A program made the position numbers and the translations under genes. Below, in pieces: positions 26,815 through 36,787 of a stretch of 64,000 bases of DNA (positions within the stretch are counted from its first letter, which is position 1; every line of letters starts with the position of its first letter). The notes below the pieces were generated by a model, which worked only from the letters and a program-made list of their open reading frames with translations, was not told the origin of the DNA and did not search any database. Origin of the DNA: Stackebrandtia endophytica (GTDB lineage Bacteria > Actinomycetota > Actinomycetes > Mycobacteriales > Micromonosporaceae); NCBI RefSeq assembly GCF_006716355.1, contig NZ_VFOW01000001.1, positions 1,736,001-1,800,000 of the forward strand, written 5' to 3'.

Positions 26815-27489
26815 TTAGTAGAAACCGTTGGCTTGGGAGTAGGCCCAGGCGTCACAGGGGGTGCCGTAACGGCCGGAGATGTAGCCCAGTCCCCAGTTGA
26901 TCTGGGTGTTGGGGTTGGTTTCCCAGTCGTCGCCGGCGGTGGACATTTTGTTGCCGGGTAGGGCTTGTGGGATGCCGTAGGCACCGGAACCTTGGTTGTG
27001 TGCCCGTTCGTTCCAGCCGCTTTCCTTGTCCCACAGGCTTTCCAGACAGGGCATCTGGTCGAGACCGAAGCCGTGTTCGAGCAGTCGGGCGCAGCCGGCT
27101 GCCTTGTTTCCGGAGTAGGAGTTGCAGTCGGAGGGAATTGGTCCCAGGTCGACGGGTCCGGACGGAGGGTTGGAATTCTCCTCCTCTTGGGCCTGTAGTT
27201 CGGCGTAGGTGTCGTCGAGTGCCTTCGCCTGGTCGCTTGCTACTTCAGCGATGCTTTCGGCTTTGGACTCGGCGTCGTTGTCGGCGGCACTTTGAGTGTA
27301 CTCACGGTGCCAGTCCCTTGTGGTCTGCTGCTCTGCGTCGGCAGCGCGCAGGTCCTCCTCGGCCGCCAATCGCGGGTCCTGGACATCCTCCTCGGAGGTT
27401 ACTCCGATATGGACTCCAAAACCGACACCGGCCAGAAGGATGAGCACCGCGAAGGCACGGCAGGCAATCCTGGTCAACAGGGGAACCAC
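26815..27489 (-). CDS. Lytic transglycosylase-like secreted protein, paralogue 1
   Basis: The protein has 224 residues from a GTG at 27489 with AAGG upstream. A signal anchor (about 8-27) is followed by a charged helical linker (about 35-105) and then the catalytic-type domain. WDKESGWNERAHNQGSGAYG holds the expected catalytic Glu, and IPQALPGNKM, NTQINWGLGYISGRYG and the terminal AYSQANGFY follow. This is the short lysozyme-like domain common in actinobacterial wall hydrolases. The gene at 29832-30521 is a paralogue, with phoH between them. Confidence 0.88.
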   Translation of the reverse strand: MVPLLTRIACRAFAVLILLAGVGFGVHIGVTSEEDVQDPRLAAEEDLRAADAEQQTTRDWHREYTQSAADNDAESKAESIAEVASDQAKALDDTYAELQAQEEENSNPPSGPVDLGPIPSDCNSYSGNKAAGCARLLEHGFGLDQMPCLESLWDKESGWNERAHNQGSGAYGIPQALPGNKMSTAGDDWETNPNTQINWGLGYISGRYGTPCDAWAYSQANGFY

Positions 27490-27724
27490 GTGCGACGGAC
27501 CTTTCGTAGGCGACAGGAACAGGCGACACAGCGATTCGCCGGATTCACACTGCCAAATCGTTGCGGATTAGGCAATCCGTGGACTCCGGCGCGGTGTGCG
27601 CCGCCGCACACCATATCGCCGTGACGCCGCAGGTCCTGCGCCGGGACGCGTCCGACTGTCAACCCGATGGGCGATTCACCCGATCCCTTGTGCCCACTGG
27701 GAATTCATCCGTTCGGGTGACGGT

Positions 27725-29014
27725 TCAGCGAAGATCCTCCAGCAGGTCGGTCACCATTTCGGCGATGGGTGAACGTTCCGATCTCGTCAGTGTGACGTGA
27801 GCGAACAGCGGATGTCCCTTGAGGGCGTCGATGACCGCGCTGATGCCGTCGTGTCGCCCCACTCGAAGGTTGTCGCGTTGGGCCACATCGTGGGTCAGCA
27901 CGACACGGGAGCCGGCGCCGATCCGTGACAGGACGGTCAACAGGACCCCGCGTTCCAGGGACTGCGCCTCGTCGACGATGACGAACGCGTCGTGCAGGGA
28001 GCGGCCGCGGATATGGGTCAACGGCAGCACTTCGAGCATTCCGCGTTCCATGATCTCTTCGATCACGTGGTCGTTGCTGAGGGCTCCGAGCGTGTCGAAC
28101 ACCGCCTGCGCCCAGGGCGCCATCTTCTCGGCTTCACTACCGGGCAGGTATCCCAGTTCCTGACCGCCGACGGCGTAGATGGGACGAAAAACCATGACCT
28201 TCTTGTGTTGTTGGCGTTCGAGCACCTGTTCCAGTCCCGCGCACAGGGCCAGCGCCGATTTACCGGTTCCGGCTCGGCCGCCCAGTGAGACGATGCCGAC
28301 CTCCTCGTCCAGCAACAGGTCCAAGGCGACCCGCTGTTCTGCGGAGCGGCCGCGTAGTCCGAACACCTCGGCGTCGGTGCGGACCAGTCGCACCTGTTTG
28401 TCCGGGGTCACCCGGGCGAGCGCCGAGCTGCCGCCGGCGTTGAGCACCAGGCCGGTGTGACAGGGAAGGTCGGCGGCCCCGTCCAGGGTGATCAGCTGTG
28501 ATGCGAACAATACCGACATGTCGGACTCGGTGACGGTGAGCGCCTCCATCCCGGTCCAGGTGGGGTCGGTGGCTTGACCGTGCCGGTATTCCTCGGCCCG
28601 CAATCCGACGGAGGCGGCCTTGACTCGCAGCGGCATGTCCTTGGTGACCAGGCTGACGTCGGTGCCTTTCCGGGCCAGGTTCCAGGCGACCGACAGGATC
28701 CGGGCGTCGTTGCCGTCGGCTTGGAATCCGGCCGGCAGCTCCGAGAGGTTGGAGTGGTTGAGCTCGACGTACAGCTGGCCGCCGGTGTCGTTGACCGGCA
28801 GCGGTTCGTCGAGGCGGCCGTGTTTGAGCCGAAGGTCGTCCAGCATTCGCAGCGCGTGGCGTGCGAACCAGCCGAGCTCGGGGTGGTGACGTTTTCCCTC
28901 CAGTTCCGAGATCACCACCAGTGGCAGTACCACCGTGTGCTCGTCGAATCTGCTGAAGGCTCCCGGGTCGGAGAGGAGGACTGAGGTGTCAAGAACGTAC
29001 GTTCGCTTCGACAT
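27725..29014 (-). CDS. PhoH-like protein with PIN domain (PhoH2)
   Basis: The protein has 429 residues from the ATG at 29014 (GGGAG upstream). An N-terminal PIN ribonuclease domain ([15 protein letters not shown], then [13 protein letters not shown]) is fused to a PhoH ATPase domain. That domain has Walker [23 protein letters not shown] and Walker [11 protein letters not shown]. Such PhoH2 proteins are RNA helicase/ribonucleases in mycobacteria. The locus between the two transglycosylase paralogues is otherwise like the mycobacterial phoH2 region. Confidence 0.94.
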   Translation of the reverse strand: MSKRTYVLDTSVLLSDPGAFSRFDEHTVVLPLVVISELEGKRHHPELGWFARHALRMLDDLRLKHGRLDEPLPVNDTGGQLYVELNHSNLSELPAGFQADGNDARILSVAWNLARKGTDVSLVTKDMPLRVKAASVGLRAEEYRHGQATDPTWTGMEALTVTESDMSVLFASQLITLDGAADLPCHTGLVLNAGGSSALARVTPDKQVRLVRTDAEVFGLRGRSAEQRVALDLLLDEEVGIVSLGGRAGTGKSALALCAGLEQVLERQQHKKVMVFRPIYAVGGQELGYLPGSEAEKMAPWAQAVFDTLGALSNDHVIEEIMERGMLEVLPLTHIRGRSLHDAFVIVDEAQSLERGVLLTVLSRIGAGSRVVLTHDVAQRDNLRVGRHDGISAVIDALKGHPLFAHVTLTRSERSPIAEMVTDLLEDLR

Positions 29015-29251
29015 GGCGACTCCCACCGGTGACAGTGGCGGGACGGTCGTCCCGTCACAATCCACAACCTAGCCTGAAATCGCCCTTGATCGGTAACACC
29101 GGGTGGTCGAATTCGCCGACGGTTTCCGTTTTCGAGAGTGTCGATCGTGCCGCCGTCGGGTGCGTCGGGACACGCGGGTCCGGTCGGTCACCGGGTGGCC
29201 GCCGTTTCCTCGCCGGGAACAGTCTGCGACAACCTGCGATTCGTACCGTCC

Positions 29252-29830
29252 CGGTGCGCACCCTGCCGGAGGCAGGCCAGACAGCAGAGCGCCAGACGCA
29301 GGTCGGCGCCGCCCCCTGGTTTCAAGTAGGCAATCCGGCCCGCGACGCCGCCAGACACGTGCCCGAGCAGTACAGAATCCGCGCCCGTCCAGGCCTACGT
29401 TCTGCCGGAGGCAGACCAAAAAACAGAGCGCACGACGCGGGCTGGCGCCGCCTACGGTTTTGGTAGGCAAGCCGGCCCGCGACGCCGCGAGGCGAAGCCC
29501 AACCCCGATTCGCGCCGTCCAGGTGCGCGTATGGCAAGACGCGGACCGGCGCCGCCTACTGGTTTTTGGTAGGCAAGCTGGCCCGCGACGCCGCCAGACA
29601 CGTGCCTGTACAGAATCCGCGCCCGGCCAGGCCTCGCGTCGCCAGACGCGGGCTGGCGCCGCCTACGGTTTTTGGTAGGCAAGCCGGCCCGCGACGCCGC
29701 GAGGCGAAGCCCAACCCCGATTCGCGCCGTCCAGGTGCGCGTATGGCAAGACGCGGACCGGCGCCGCCTACTGGTTTTTGGTAGGCAAGCCGATCCGCGA
29801 CGCCGCCAGACACGTGCCTGGGCAGCGCGA
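29252..29830. repeat. Hairpin repeat array 2
   Basis: The array contains five related units built around GCCTAC...GTAGGC inverted repeats. A 118-base segment at 29461-29578 recurs exactly at 29673-29790, an offset of 212 bases. Units alternate between two types, one with TACTGG and one with TACGG at the loop. The array begins about 240 bases upstream of phoH and ends two bases from the stop of the second transglycosylase gene. Confidence 0.88.
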
Positions 29831-29831
29831 A

Positions 29832-30521
29832 TCAGTACCAGCCGTTGGATTGGAAGTAACCCCACGCCCCACAGGGGCTGCCGTATCGGTCGGCGATGTA
29901 GCCGAGGCCCCAGCTGATCTGGGTCGCGGGGTTGGTCTGCCAGTCGCTGCCGGCGGAGGCCATCTTGTCGCCGGGCAGAGCCTGCGGGATGCCGTAGGCG
30001 CCGGAGGAGGGGTTTGAGGCGTGTTCGTTCCAGCCGCTCTCGTGTTCCCAGAGTTGGTCTAGACAGGACATCTCCCCGGTGCTGAAACCGTGTTGCGGCA
30101 GTAGATTGCATGCGATCTGCCGGTTGCCGCTGTAGTCGCCGCATCCGGCGGCGGTCGGTGCGGGTTCGGTGGTCGTGGATTCCTCCTCGCCGTTGAGTTC
30201 GGCGCTGAGTTCCTCGGGCTCCTCTTCCGGTTCTTCGGGGGCGGTGACGACGGGTTCGTCGGCGATGCGTTCCTTGTTCCGGCTGATGGAGTCTTCCATC
30301 CACTTCTCGTCCACGATGGGTTGTGGCAGGGAGGCGAGCGGCTCGGGCTCCGGCGGTTCGCCGTTCAGCCCTACCCCTACCCAGGCGCCGACGGTCACCG
30401 CGATCACCAGTAGCGACAGCAATGCCAGCCGCAGCGGGGTGCGGGTTGCTCCGACCGGGGTCACTCCCCCGACGGGTTCGTCGGAGGTGTCTTCTCGCCG
30501 GTCGTCTGCCGCATGACTCAT
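29832..30521 (-). CDS. Lytic transglycosylase-like secreted protein, paralogue 2
   Basis: The protein has 229 residues from the ATG at 30521. A cytosolic head of about 28 residues precedes one membrane helix (LALLSLLVIAVTVGAWVGVG). An acidic Glu/Pro linker follows, then a domain nearly identical to paralogue 1: LWEHESGWNEHASNPSSGAYG, IPQALPGDKM, ISWGLGYIADRYG and YFQSNGWY. The catalytic Glu is in HESGWN. The ribosome-binding site is weak (GGA). It is expected to act on peptidoglycan outside the membrane. Confidence 0.88.
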   Translation of the reverse strand: MSHAADDRREDTSDEPVGGVTPVGATRTPLRLALLSLLVIAVTVGAWVGVGLNGEPPEPEPLASLPQPIVDEKWMEDSISRNKERIADEPVVTAPEEPEEEPEELSAELNGEEESTTTEPAPTAAGCGDYSGNRQIACNLLPQHGFSTGEMSCLDQLWEHESGWNEHASNPSSGAYGIPQALPGDKMASAGSDWQTNPATQISWGLGYIADRYGSPCGAWGYFQSNGWY

Positions 30522-30831
30522 GTCGTTCCATTTCGTCGCCGGATGGGAGGGTGCTCGACCCGTTGGGGTGAGCGAACCCGGCGCGAAGCCTGACAGCCAA
30601 CGACGGCGACGACAAGGGCTGGACACGAAGTGGCGACCCAGATCCACCAGGTCGGATGATTTTCTGTGACGAATGTGGTGCATGAGGTGACCCGGTCGAC
30701 TGCAACCCGACATCCGACCGGCGACTACTTATCGAGTTCGATCGATCACCATATGACCACATCGCCCAGCGGAGTTCCCCATTGGACAACGCCATTCGGA
30801 CGATCGCCGATGCGGAATCCCCACCGCGACA
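30522..30831. other. Intergenic region, 310 bp
   Basis: No supportable gene. The part next to the transglycosylase start (30537-30610) is GC-rich with several short self-complementary strings and could form RNA structure, but I cannot assign a class. Confidence 0.4.
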
Positions 30832-31611
30832 CTACGTTCCGTAACGGCGTTGACGGTTCGCGTACGACCGCAGTGCGCGCAGAAAGTCCACTTTGCGAAA
30901 TTCCGGCCAGTTGAGGTCGCAGAAATAGAACTCCGAATAGGCCGACTGCCACAGTAGAAAGCCGGACAGTCGCTGTTCGCCACTGGTGCGAATCAGCAGG
31001 TCGGGTGCCGGTTGATCGTTGAGGTAGAGGTGCTTGGCGATGTCTTCGGCTTCCAGCGAATCGGCTATCTCGCCGAGGTCGCGACCTTCTCGCTCGTATT
31101 CGTGCAGGAGTGCCCGAACCGCGTCGGCGATCTCCCGATGTCCGCCGTAGCAGATCGCCAGGTTGACCACGAGCGCTTCGCGGCGGTCACTGGTGCTCTC
31201 GGCGGCCTTCTTGATGGCCGAGGCGTGATGTGCCGGAAGCAGGTCGAGTGCGCCGATCGTGCGCAACCGCCACGGTTGATCGGGGGCCGCGAGTTCATTG
31301 GCGAGATCCTGGATGATCTGTAGGAGCGGGTCCAGCTCCGCCGCCGGCCGACTCATGTTCTCCGTCGACAGCAGGAAGATCGTCACGTGCCGAACCCCGG
31401 CCTCGTCACACCAGTGCAGCAACCGCTTGATGTGTTCGGCGCCTTCGCGGTGGCCGTCGTTGGGGTTGATGAAACCCATTTCCCTGGCCCACCGGCGATT
31501 ACCGTCGACCATGACGCCCACGTGAGCCGGTACCGGCTTTCCGGCGAGCTTGTTCACCAGGCGTTTCTCGTACACCCGGTACAACAGATTACGCAATACC
31601 ACGACAGGCAA
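30832..31611 (-). CDS. uppS: Isoprenyl (cis-prenyl) diphosphate synthase
   Basis: The protein has 259 residues. VGVMVDGNRRWAREMGF holds the catalytic Asp, and FLLSTENMSRP, LAICYGGHREIADAVRAL and RTSGEQRLSGFLLWQSAYSE complete the UppS family motifs. It condenses IPP onto an allylic diphosphate in the cis configuration; the chain length is not readable, and the mycobacterial gene at this locus makes a short chain. The start is uncertain: TTG at 31611 or GTG at 31602, neither with a clear ribosome-binding site. Confidence 0.92.
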   Translation of the reverse strand: MPVVVLRNLLYRVYEKRLVNKLAGKPVPAHVGVMVDGNRRWAREMGFINPNDGHREGAEHIKRLLHWCDEAGVRHVTIFLLSTENMSRPAAELDPLLQIIQDLANELAAPDQPWRLRTIGALDLLPAHHASAIKKAAESTSDRREALVVNLAICYGGHREIADAVRALLHEYEREGRDLGEIADSLEAEDIAKHLYLNDQPAPDLLIRTSGEQRLSGFLLWQSAYSEFYFCDLNWPEFRKVDFLRALRSYANRQRRYGT

Positions 31612-31630
31612 GCGTAGTCGGCCATCAGTG

Positions 31631-31666
31631 ATCTTGCCCGGCGGTGGTGTCGCCGCCGGACAAGAT
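31631..31666 (-). terminator. Hairpin terminator after pckG
   Basis: A 14-bp stem with one mismatch (31631-31644 with 31653-31666) lies 13 bases beyond the pckG stop codon and just upstream of uppS. Confidence 0.6.
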
Positions 31667-31678
31667 GCGTCATTCGAC

Positions 31679-33517
31679 TCACTCAGCGGACAGTCGCGCC
31701 TTCAACGCGTCGAGCTCCGCCCACAGCACACCGGGCAGTTTCGCTCCGAACTTCTCGAACCATTCGGTGATCAGTGGCAGTTCCTGCCGCCACTCGGCCG
31801 GGTTGACCGCCAGCGCGGCCGCCAGCTGCTCAGCCGTCAGGTCAAGTCCGTCGACGTCGAGGGAGTCCGGGGTCGGCACGTAACCGATCGGGGTCTCCTC
31901 GGCGTCGGCGGTGCCTTCCAGCCGCTCCACGACCCACTTCAAGACTCGGCTGTTCTCGCCGAAGCCGGGCCACAGGAAGCCGCCGTCTTCGCCCCGCCGG
32001 AACCAGTTGACGTAGAAGATGGCGGGCAGTTTGTCGGTTTCACCCGACCCGTCCTTGCCCTTGCCCATTTCGATCCAGTGACGGAAGTAGTCGCCGCCGT
32101 GGTATCCGATGAACGGCAGCATCGCCATCGGGTCGCGACGGACGACGCCCACCTTGCCGACGGCGGCGGCCGTCGTCTCCGAGGACAGTGTCGCGCCCTG
32201 GAACACGCCGTGGTTCCAGTCCCTGGACTGGCTGACCAGCGGGATGGTCGTCGCACGGCGGCCACCGAACAGGATGGCGTCGATCGGGACGCCGCGCGGG
32301 TCGTCGTAGGAGTCCGCCAGGATGGGGCACTGCTTGATCGGTGTGCAGAACCGGCTGTTGGGGTGCGAGGACAGCTCGCCCGATTCGGGCGTCCAGTCCT
32401 GGCCCTTCCAGTCGATCAGGTGAGCCGGCGGCTCTCCCATGCCTTCCCACCAGATGTCACCGTCGTCGGTGAGCGCGACGTTGGTGAACAGCGAGTTGCC
32501 CTGGGCGATGGTGCGCATCGCGTTGGGGTTGGTCTTGTAGTCGGTACCCGGTGCGACGCCGAAGAGGCCGTATTCGGGGTTGACCGCGTAGAGTCGGCCG
32601 TCCTCGCCGAACCGCATCCAGGCGATGTCGTCGCCGAGGGTCTCGACCTTCCATCCGGGGATGGTCGGTTCCAGCATCGCGAGGTTGGTCTTGCCGCAGG
32701 CACTGGGGAACGCCCCGGTGACGTGGTAGACCTTGCCCTGCGGGCTGGTCAGTCGCAGGATGAGCATGTGTTCGGCCATCCAGCCCTCGTCGCGGCCCAT
32801 CGCCGAACCGATCCGCAGCGAGTAGCACTTCTTGCCCAGCAGCGAGTTTCCGCCGTATCCGGAGCCGTAGGACCAGATTTCGCGGGTCTCGGGGAAGTGT
32901 GAGATGTACTTGGTCTGGCTGCACGGCCATTCCACGTCGGCCTGCCCCGGCTCCAGCGGAGCGCCGATGGAGTGCATGGCGGGGACGAAGTCGGCGTCGT
33001 CGCCCATGGCGGTCAGCACCTCGGAGCCCATCCGGGCCATGATGCGCATGCTGGCGACGACGTACGCGGAGTCGGTGATCTCGACCCCGAACATGGGCTT
33101 CTCGGCGTTGAGCGGTCCCATGCAGAACGGGATGACGTACATGGTGCGTCCCCGCATGCAGCCGCGGTACAGCTGCGTCATGATGTTCTTCATCTGCGCC
33201 GGGGCCATCCAGTTGTTGGTGGGGCCGGCGTCCTCTTCGGATTCCGAACAGATGTAGGTACGTTCTTCGACTCGCGCCACGTCGGACGGGTCGGTGCGCG
33301 CCCAGAACGAGTTCGGTTTCCGCTCCTCGTTCAGACGCACCAGGGTGCCGGACTCGACCAGCTGGTCGGTGAGCCGACGCCATTCCTCGTCTGACCCGTC
33401 GCACCACACGACCTCGTCGGGTGTGGTCAACGCGGCCATGTCAGCGACCCAGGCACGCAGTCGGGCATGGTCGGTAACGGTGGTATCCAGTCCCGGGATA
33501 GCGACCGGTGCGCTCAT
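31679..33517 (-). CDS. pckG: Phosphoenolpyruvate carboxykinase (GTP)
   Basis: The protein has 612 residues, the normal length for the GTP class. The P-loop-like kinase-1 motif with the reactive Cys is [12 protein letters not shown], and kinase-2 is [35 protein letters not shown] and [12 protein letters not shown] are family hallmarks. The start ATG at 33517 has AAGGAG at an ideal distance. It converts oxaloacetate to phosphoenolpyruvate and, with glpX, marks gluconeogenic capacity. Confidence 0.97.
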   Translation of the reverse strand: MSAPVAIPGLDTTVTDHARLRAWVADMAALTTPDEVVWCDGSDEEWRRLTDQLVESGTLVRLNEERKPNSFWARTDPSDVARVEERTYICSESEEDAGPTNNWMAPAQMKNIMTQLYRGCMRGRTMYVIPFCMGPLNAEKPMFGVEITDSAYVVASMRIMARMGSEVLTAMGDDADFVPAMHSIGAPLEPGQADVEWPCSQTKYISHFPETREIWSYGSGYGGNSLLGKKCYSLRIGSAMGRDEGWMAEHMLILRLTSPQGKVYHVTGAFPSACGKTNLAMLEPTIPGWKVETLGDDIAWMRFGEDGRLYAVNPEYGLFGVAPGTDYKTNPNAMRTIAQGNSLFTNVALTDDGDIWWEGMGEPPAHLIDWKGQDWTPESGELSSHPNSRFCTPIKQCPILADSYDDPRGVPIDAILFGGRRATTIPLVSQSRDWNHGVFQGATLSSETTAAAVGKVGVVRRDPMAMLPFIGYHGGDYFRHWIEMGKGKDGSGETDKLPAIFYVNWFRRGEDGGFLWPGFGENSRVLKWVVERLEGTADAEETPIGYVPTPDSLDVDGLDLTAEQLAAALAVNPAEWRQELPLITEWFEKFGAKLPGVLWAELDALKARLSAE

Positions 33518-33829
33518 GCGTATTGCTCCTTAATAACGACGGCCGACAGTTCGCGGGTTCGTTTGGCGGTCACCGCGTTGTCGTATCTGCCGCCAGGGTA
33601 AGCCCGCATGATGGACACCCGGGGCGGCAAAACCCCATATACCTGTCCAAAAACCCCCACCGGCGCGCAGCGGTGTGTGCACGCGCAGCTTTGCGCGAAA
33701 AGTAGTACATGTTCGAGCAATCTCGCGCACAGATGCGCAGAACACGTCACACCTGGCTGAAAGACGCACGCCGTCCTCGCGCTCCCCTCCAAGCGCAAGG
33801 ACGGCGTCTCCACAATGGCGTTGCCGCCA
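33518..33829. other. Intergenic region, 312 bp
   Basis: This region is the presumed promoter region of pckG plus the terminator of the opposing upstream gene (33768-33807). No gene is supportable. Several GCGC-rich short inverted repeats (around 33660-33745) could be regulatory. Confidence 0.5.
33768..33807 (-). terminator. Hairpin terminator
   Basis: A 10-bp perfect stem continues after one mismatch into five more pairs (33768-33783 with 33792-33807). It lies 22 bases beyond the stop of the 33830-34387 gene. Confidence 0.75.
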
Positions 33830-34387
33830 CTACGTGATATTCGGCCCCTGACGGCGTAGCTCGTCAACGCCGGACATCGCCGAACGGAGCTCGGCCAACC
33901 ACGAATCGGCGTGCTCGCCGACCAGGCGGACGCACCAGGACAGTGCATCCGACCTCGATCGTGCGACACCCGAGTCGACCAGGGTGTCCAAGACCCGACG
34001 CTCCGGCTGACGCAACCGCGACATCACCGGAATGGTCTGGTGGGTAAAGACGATGCGAGTGGAGCCGCAGGAGGCCCCCCAGCTCGCACGACGCTGATAT
34101 CGGTGCTGGATCTGTTGAGATATCCGCACTCGTTGGTCACGCGTCGCCTCTCGAAATCGGCGGATACAGGCTTCCTCGGCCGCCGCGCGGTCCGCGTCGG
34201 TGGCGTCGGGTTCGTAGTTCGGGGACTCCAACGGACCGATGATGATCAATTCATCGCGGTCGGCGGAGACCTCCGGAATTCCGCTGAACCAATCATCGGG
34301 AACTCGCGCCGCGATCCAGGCTCCGGCGTCGTCGGCGTACGGCACGTCGGCATATCGCCAGCTACCGGTGTTGTCCCTCTGGTGCAT
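33830..34387 (-). CDS. Conserved actinobacterial protein of unknown function
   Basis: The protein has 185 residues from the ATG at 34387, preceded by AAGGAGG; a longer frame to 34429 lacks such a site. The N-terminal WIAARVPDDWFSG and the C-terminal LRQPERRVLDTLVDSGVARS, then ALSWCVRLVGEHADSWLAEL, look like a family I have seen only as hypothetical. The C-terminal part resembles a ribbon-helix-helix-like segment (VLDTLVDSGVARSRSDALSW), so DNA binding is possible. It stands alone. Confidence 0.75.
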   Translation of the reverse strand: MHQRDNTGSWRYADVPYADDAGAWIAARVPDDWFSGIPEVSADRDELIIIGPLESPNYEPDATDADRAAAEEACIRRFREATRDQRVRISQQIQHRYQRRASWGASCGSTRIVFTHQTIPVMSRLRQPERRVLDTLVDSGVARSRSDALSWCVRLVGEHADSWLAELRSAMSGVDELRRQGPNIT

Positions 34388-34579
34388 TCGAGTGCCTCCT
34401 TGACCGTCCACCACAACCGTATCCGACATGACTTACAACGTTACACCTGCAACGGCATTACCGGAATACCCACGAGGGCACGATCACAGCAATGGACACA
34501 CAAAAAGCCGCCCGACCCGAGGGTCGAGCGGCTTGGCGTGCCGTACGCCCGGATACACCGGAGCGCGCGGGCAGCGCGG

Positions 34580-34795
34580 TCAGTCTTTGTCGGTGGAGGT
34601 TTCGGTCGCCGTGCTGTCCTGCTGGCCGGGGAACTCGGCCGGCAGTCGGCGGATGCGCTTGTTCATGCCTTTGATGAGGAAGACGAGGAACACCGCGAGG
34701 GTGAGGATGATGAACAAACCAGTCGGCCCAGCCAACGCGCCACCGCGCGTGTCGCCGAAGTTGTTAACGCCTTGCTCGGCCAAGAACTCGATCAC
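34580..34795 (-). CDS. Small single-helix membrane protein
   Basis: The protein has 71 residues from a GTG at 34795; a GTG at 34804 would add three. One membrane helix (about 26-44, LFIILTLAVFLVFLIKG) is followed by a basic MNKRIRRLP segment and a polar tail. Similar 60-80 residue proteins with the GMNK.IR.LP pattern are widespread in actinobacteria. Function unknown. Confidence 0.7.
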   Translation of the reverse strand: MIEFLAEQGVNNFGDTRGGALAGPTGLFIILTLAVFLVFLIKGMNKRIRRLPAEFPGQQDSTATETSTDKD

Positions 34796-34991
34796 GGATA
34801 ACACGCTACCCGGCGCGATACCGAACGACCTACCCGGCGGTCGGTTCGTCGAACAGCTCATCCACGGTGGTGACCAAGGCAGCCCTGCCGAGCCACCGAT
34901 CCAGCTGAGCCAGATCACCACAGTTCGCGATCCGATCCCACGCCATCTGCGGAACCTCCACACCCCGGCTGCCCAAAACCTTCAACAGCGC

Positions 34992-35051
34992 CCGCGCCTC
35001 ACCTCGGGCCTCACCACGAGCCTCACCTCGGGCCTCGCCTCGGGCCTCACC
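34992..35051 (-). repeat. 12-bp tandem repeat encoding Gly-Glu-Ala-Arg
   Basis: Five tandem 12-base units encode five consecutive GEAR tetrapeptides in the tail of the broken Rpn-like gene. Such repeats are typical of the family's charged linker and prone to length change. Confidence 0.85.
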
Positions 35052-35327
35052 CTTGGCCTCCGCCGCCGCGGCCAGCTCACGGGCATAGTCGTTCTGATAC
35101 GCGTAAGTACGGGTACTCATGATGTCCCTCCAATACCGCCAAGCCGCGCCACCAAACTGGGTCTTGCCTCAGGTCGTGGTGAGTTGCGCCCGGGCCGCCG
35201 AATGCGGCGCCTGGCTGCGTTGTCGTCGGCGCCAGTACAAAGCCCGTACTGACCCCTCCTCCGCCTTGCCATGCATCCACCTCGACGCCCCGCATCCAAG
35301 ACCAGAGTGCAACGCGACCACGTTGAA

Positions 35328-35359
35328 AAAGAGTGTCTGGAATCGACCAGACACTCTTT
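35328..35359 (-). other. 13-bp perfect hairpin at the break in the Rpn-like gene
   Basis: The arms 35328-35340 and 35347-35359 are perfectly complementary with a six-base loop. On the minus strand the hairpin is followed by five T residues, which makes it a plausible intrinsic terminator. It lies exactly where similarity to Rpn proteins ends, so it may be the boundary of an inserted element. Confidence 0.6.
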
Positions 35360-36051
35360 AAGCGCGGTGAACATAAGGTCAGAATACGTTGTCGCCGTGT
35401 CGACGGCGAGTGTGTTGAAAGCGACGCTGAGTGCGCCCAACACCATTCCGCCGGCGCGGTCTCCATGCGCCAAGGCCGACAGCATCGCCAATCCGAGGTG
35501 ACGTGCCGCCTCGGCGGCGTCGTCGATGACCGGAATATCGGCGTACGAGATCACGATGGGACACAGCTGGATCGTGCCGAAGCCGAAGTCGTGAGTTCGC
35601 CGGCACCCCCTGGCCTCCGTCTCCTTCGGACATAGGACCACCAGGACGGTGGGACAGTCGTATTGATTGATCGCGGTGACCGTGTAACTGAGCCAACTGG
35701 CCCACTTCTCGTCCTTGTAGGACCGTTGAACCTCGAAGACGATGCTGAGGACCGGCCGGCCTCGGCGATCGCGGAGCGTCTGCACCGCATCGGCTCGCCG
35801 TTCGATCGGGATGCTCTCGCCGCAATCCTCGGATTCGTCACGGACCTCGACATAGGACGGAAGATCCAGACCGCCGATCTGGTGAATCAGCTCGGGCACC
35901 AGCGGCTTGGCCTGGCGCGCGAGGTCGATGAGTACTTCGTGTTCGGTGGTGACCACAGGGGATGACTCCATAGAGACCGGGGGAATCGGCGCCGTGACGG
36001 CTCACGACGCCGATAACTCTATGTCATCAATCAATATCCATATGTTATGGA

Positions 36052-36726
36052 TTACGGAAGGCGCCAGTCGATCGGTTCGGCGCCCTGCTTCTCCAGCAAC
36101 TCATTGGCACGACTGAACGGTGTCGAACCGAAGAAGCCGTTGCGTGCCGACAGTGGACTGGGGTGCGCTGACTCCACACAGGGCACTCCTCCCAACATCG
36201 GCTTGAGGTTGCGGGCGTCGCGTCCCCAAAGGATCGCCACCAGAGGACCACCGCGCTCGGCCAATGCGCGAATGGCCTGCTCGGTGACCTTCTCCCACCC
36301 CTTGCCGCGGTGAGCGCCGGGCTTACCGGGAGCCGTCGTCAACGCCCGGTTGAGCAACAGCACCCCCTGCTCCGCCCACGGGGTCAGGTCCCCGTTGGCG
36401 GGCTGCGGGTACCCGAGGTCACTGACGTACTCCTTGAAGATGTTCCGAAGGCTCGCCGGAATCGGGCGAACGTCCGGAGCAACCGAGAAGCTCAATCCCA
36501 CCGCGTGGCCGGGGGTCGGATAAGGGTCCTGTCCCACCAACAGCACCCGCACCTGATCGAACGGTTGGGAGAAGGCCCTCAGAACGTTGTCGCCGGCGGG
36601 GAGGTAAGTGCGTCCCTCGGCGACCTCGGTCCGGAGGAACTCCCCCATCGCGCTTATCTGATCGGCGACTGGCTCCAATGCCTTGGCCCAGCCGGATTCC
36701 ACAATTTCATCCAATGGTCTAGCCAC
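36052..36726 (-). CDS. ung: Uracil-DNA glycosylase (family 1)
   Basis: The protein has 224 residues from a GTG at 36726 ([13 protein letters not shown]). The catalytic motif is [18 protein letters not shown] (Asp activates water) and the DNA-intercalation loop is [14 protein letters not shown]. It removes uracil from DNA. A short AT-rich inverted repeat (36036-36052) overlaps the stop codon. Confidence 0.95.
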   Translation of the reverse strand: MARPLDEIVESGWAKALEPVADQISAMGEFLRTEVAEGRTYLPAGDNVLRAFSQPFDQVRVLLVGQDPYPTPGHAVGLSFSVAPDVRPIPASLRNIFKEYVSDLGYPQPANGDLTPWAEQGVLLLNRALTTAPGKPGAHRGKGWEKVTEQAIRALAERGGPLVAILWGRDARNLKPMLGGVPCVESAHPSPLSARNGFFGSTPFSRANELLEKQGAEPIDWRLP

Positions 36727-36787
36727 GGCTACGAGACTAGATGACGCCTGGGACACCCCCACCACACAGCCGGTGTGCCGCAACCGA

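Larger units (their letters stand above)
34830..35971 (-). pseudogene. Disrupted Rpn-type (PD-(D/E)XK) nuclease/transposase-like gene
   Basis: The frame from the ATG at 35971 matches actinobacterial Rpn-like proteins from ADAVQTLRDRRGRPVLSIVFEVQ to YSDLMFTAL near 35360 and then loses similarity. The expected tail (TRTYAYQNDYARELAAAAEAKG, then the Gly-Glu-Ala-Arg repeats and VPQMAWDRIANCGDLAQLDRWL) is in another frame at 34830-35120. An in-frame TGA lies between, at 35169-35171. The intervening 200 or so bases, starting with a perfect hairpin (35328-35359), look inserted. The tail has its own ATG at 35120 with GGAGGG upstream and could still be made. Intact relatives promote RecA-independent recombination. 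Confidence 0.65.

Noticed and set aside
27490-27724. Possible c-di-AMP (ydaO-type) riboswitch upstream of the first transglycosylase gene
   Set aside because: Such riboswitches do precede actinobacterial wall-hydrolase genes, and the minus strand has a GGGTGAATCG string here. I could not trace the rest of the conserved pairing, and the region before the paralogue (30522-30720) shows no matching pattern on the correct strand. A covariance-model search (RF00379) on both strands would decide.
29452-30795. Long minus-strand frames across the hairpin repeat array and second transglycosylase
   Set aside because: The translated repeats (GRRESGLGFASRRRG and similar) arise because the repeat period keeps a frame open. 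The frame also shadows the real transglycosylase gene.
34992-35051. GEAR-coding tandem repeat as a CRISPR-like or mobile repeat
   Set aside because: The 12-bp units are contiguous, in frame and typical of the linker in Rpn-like proteins.
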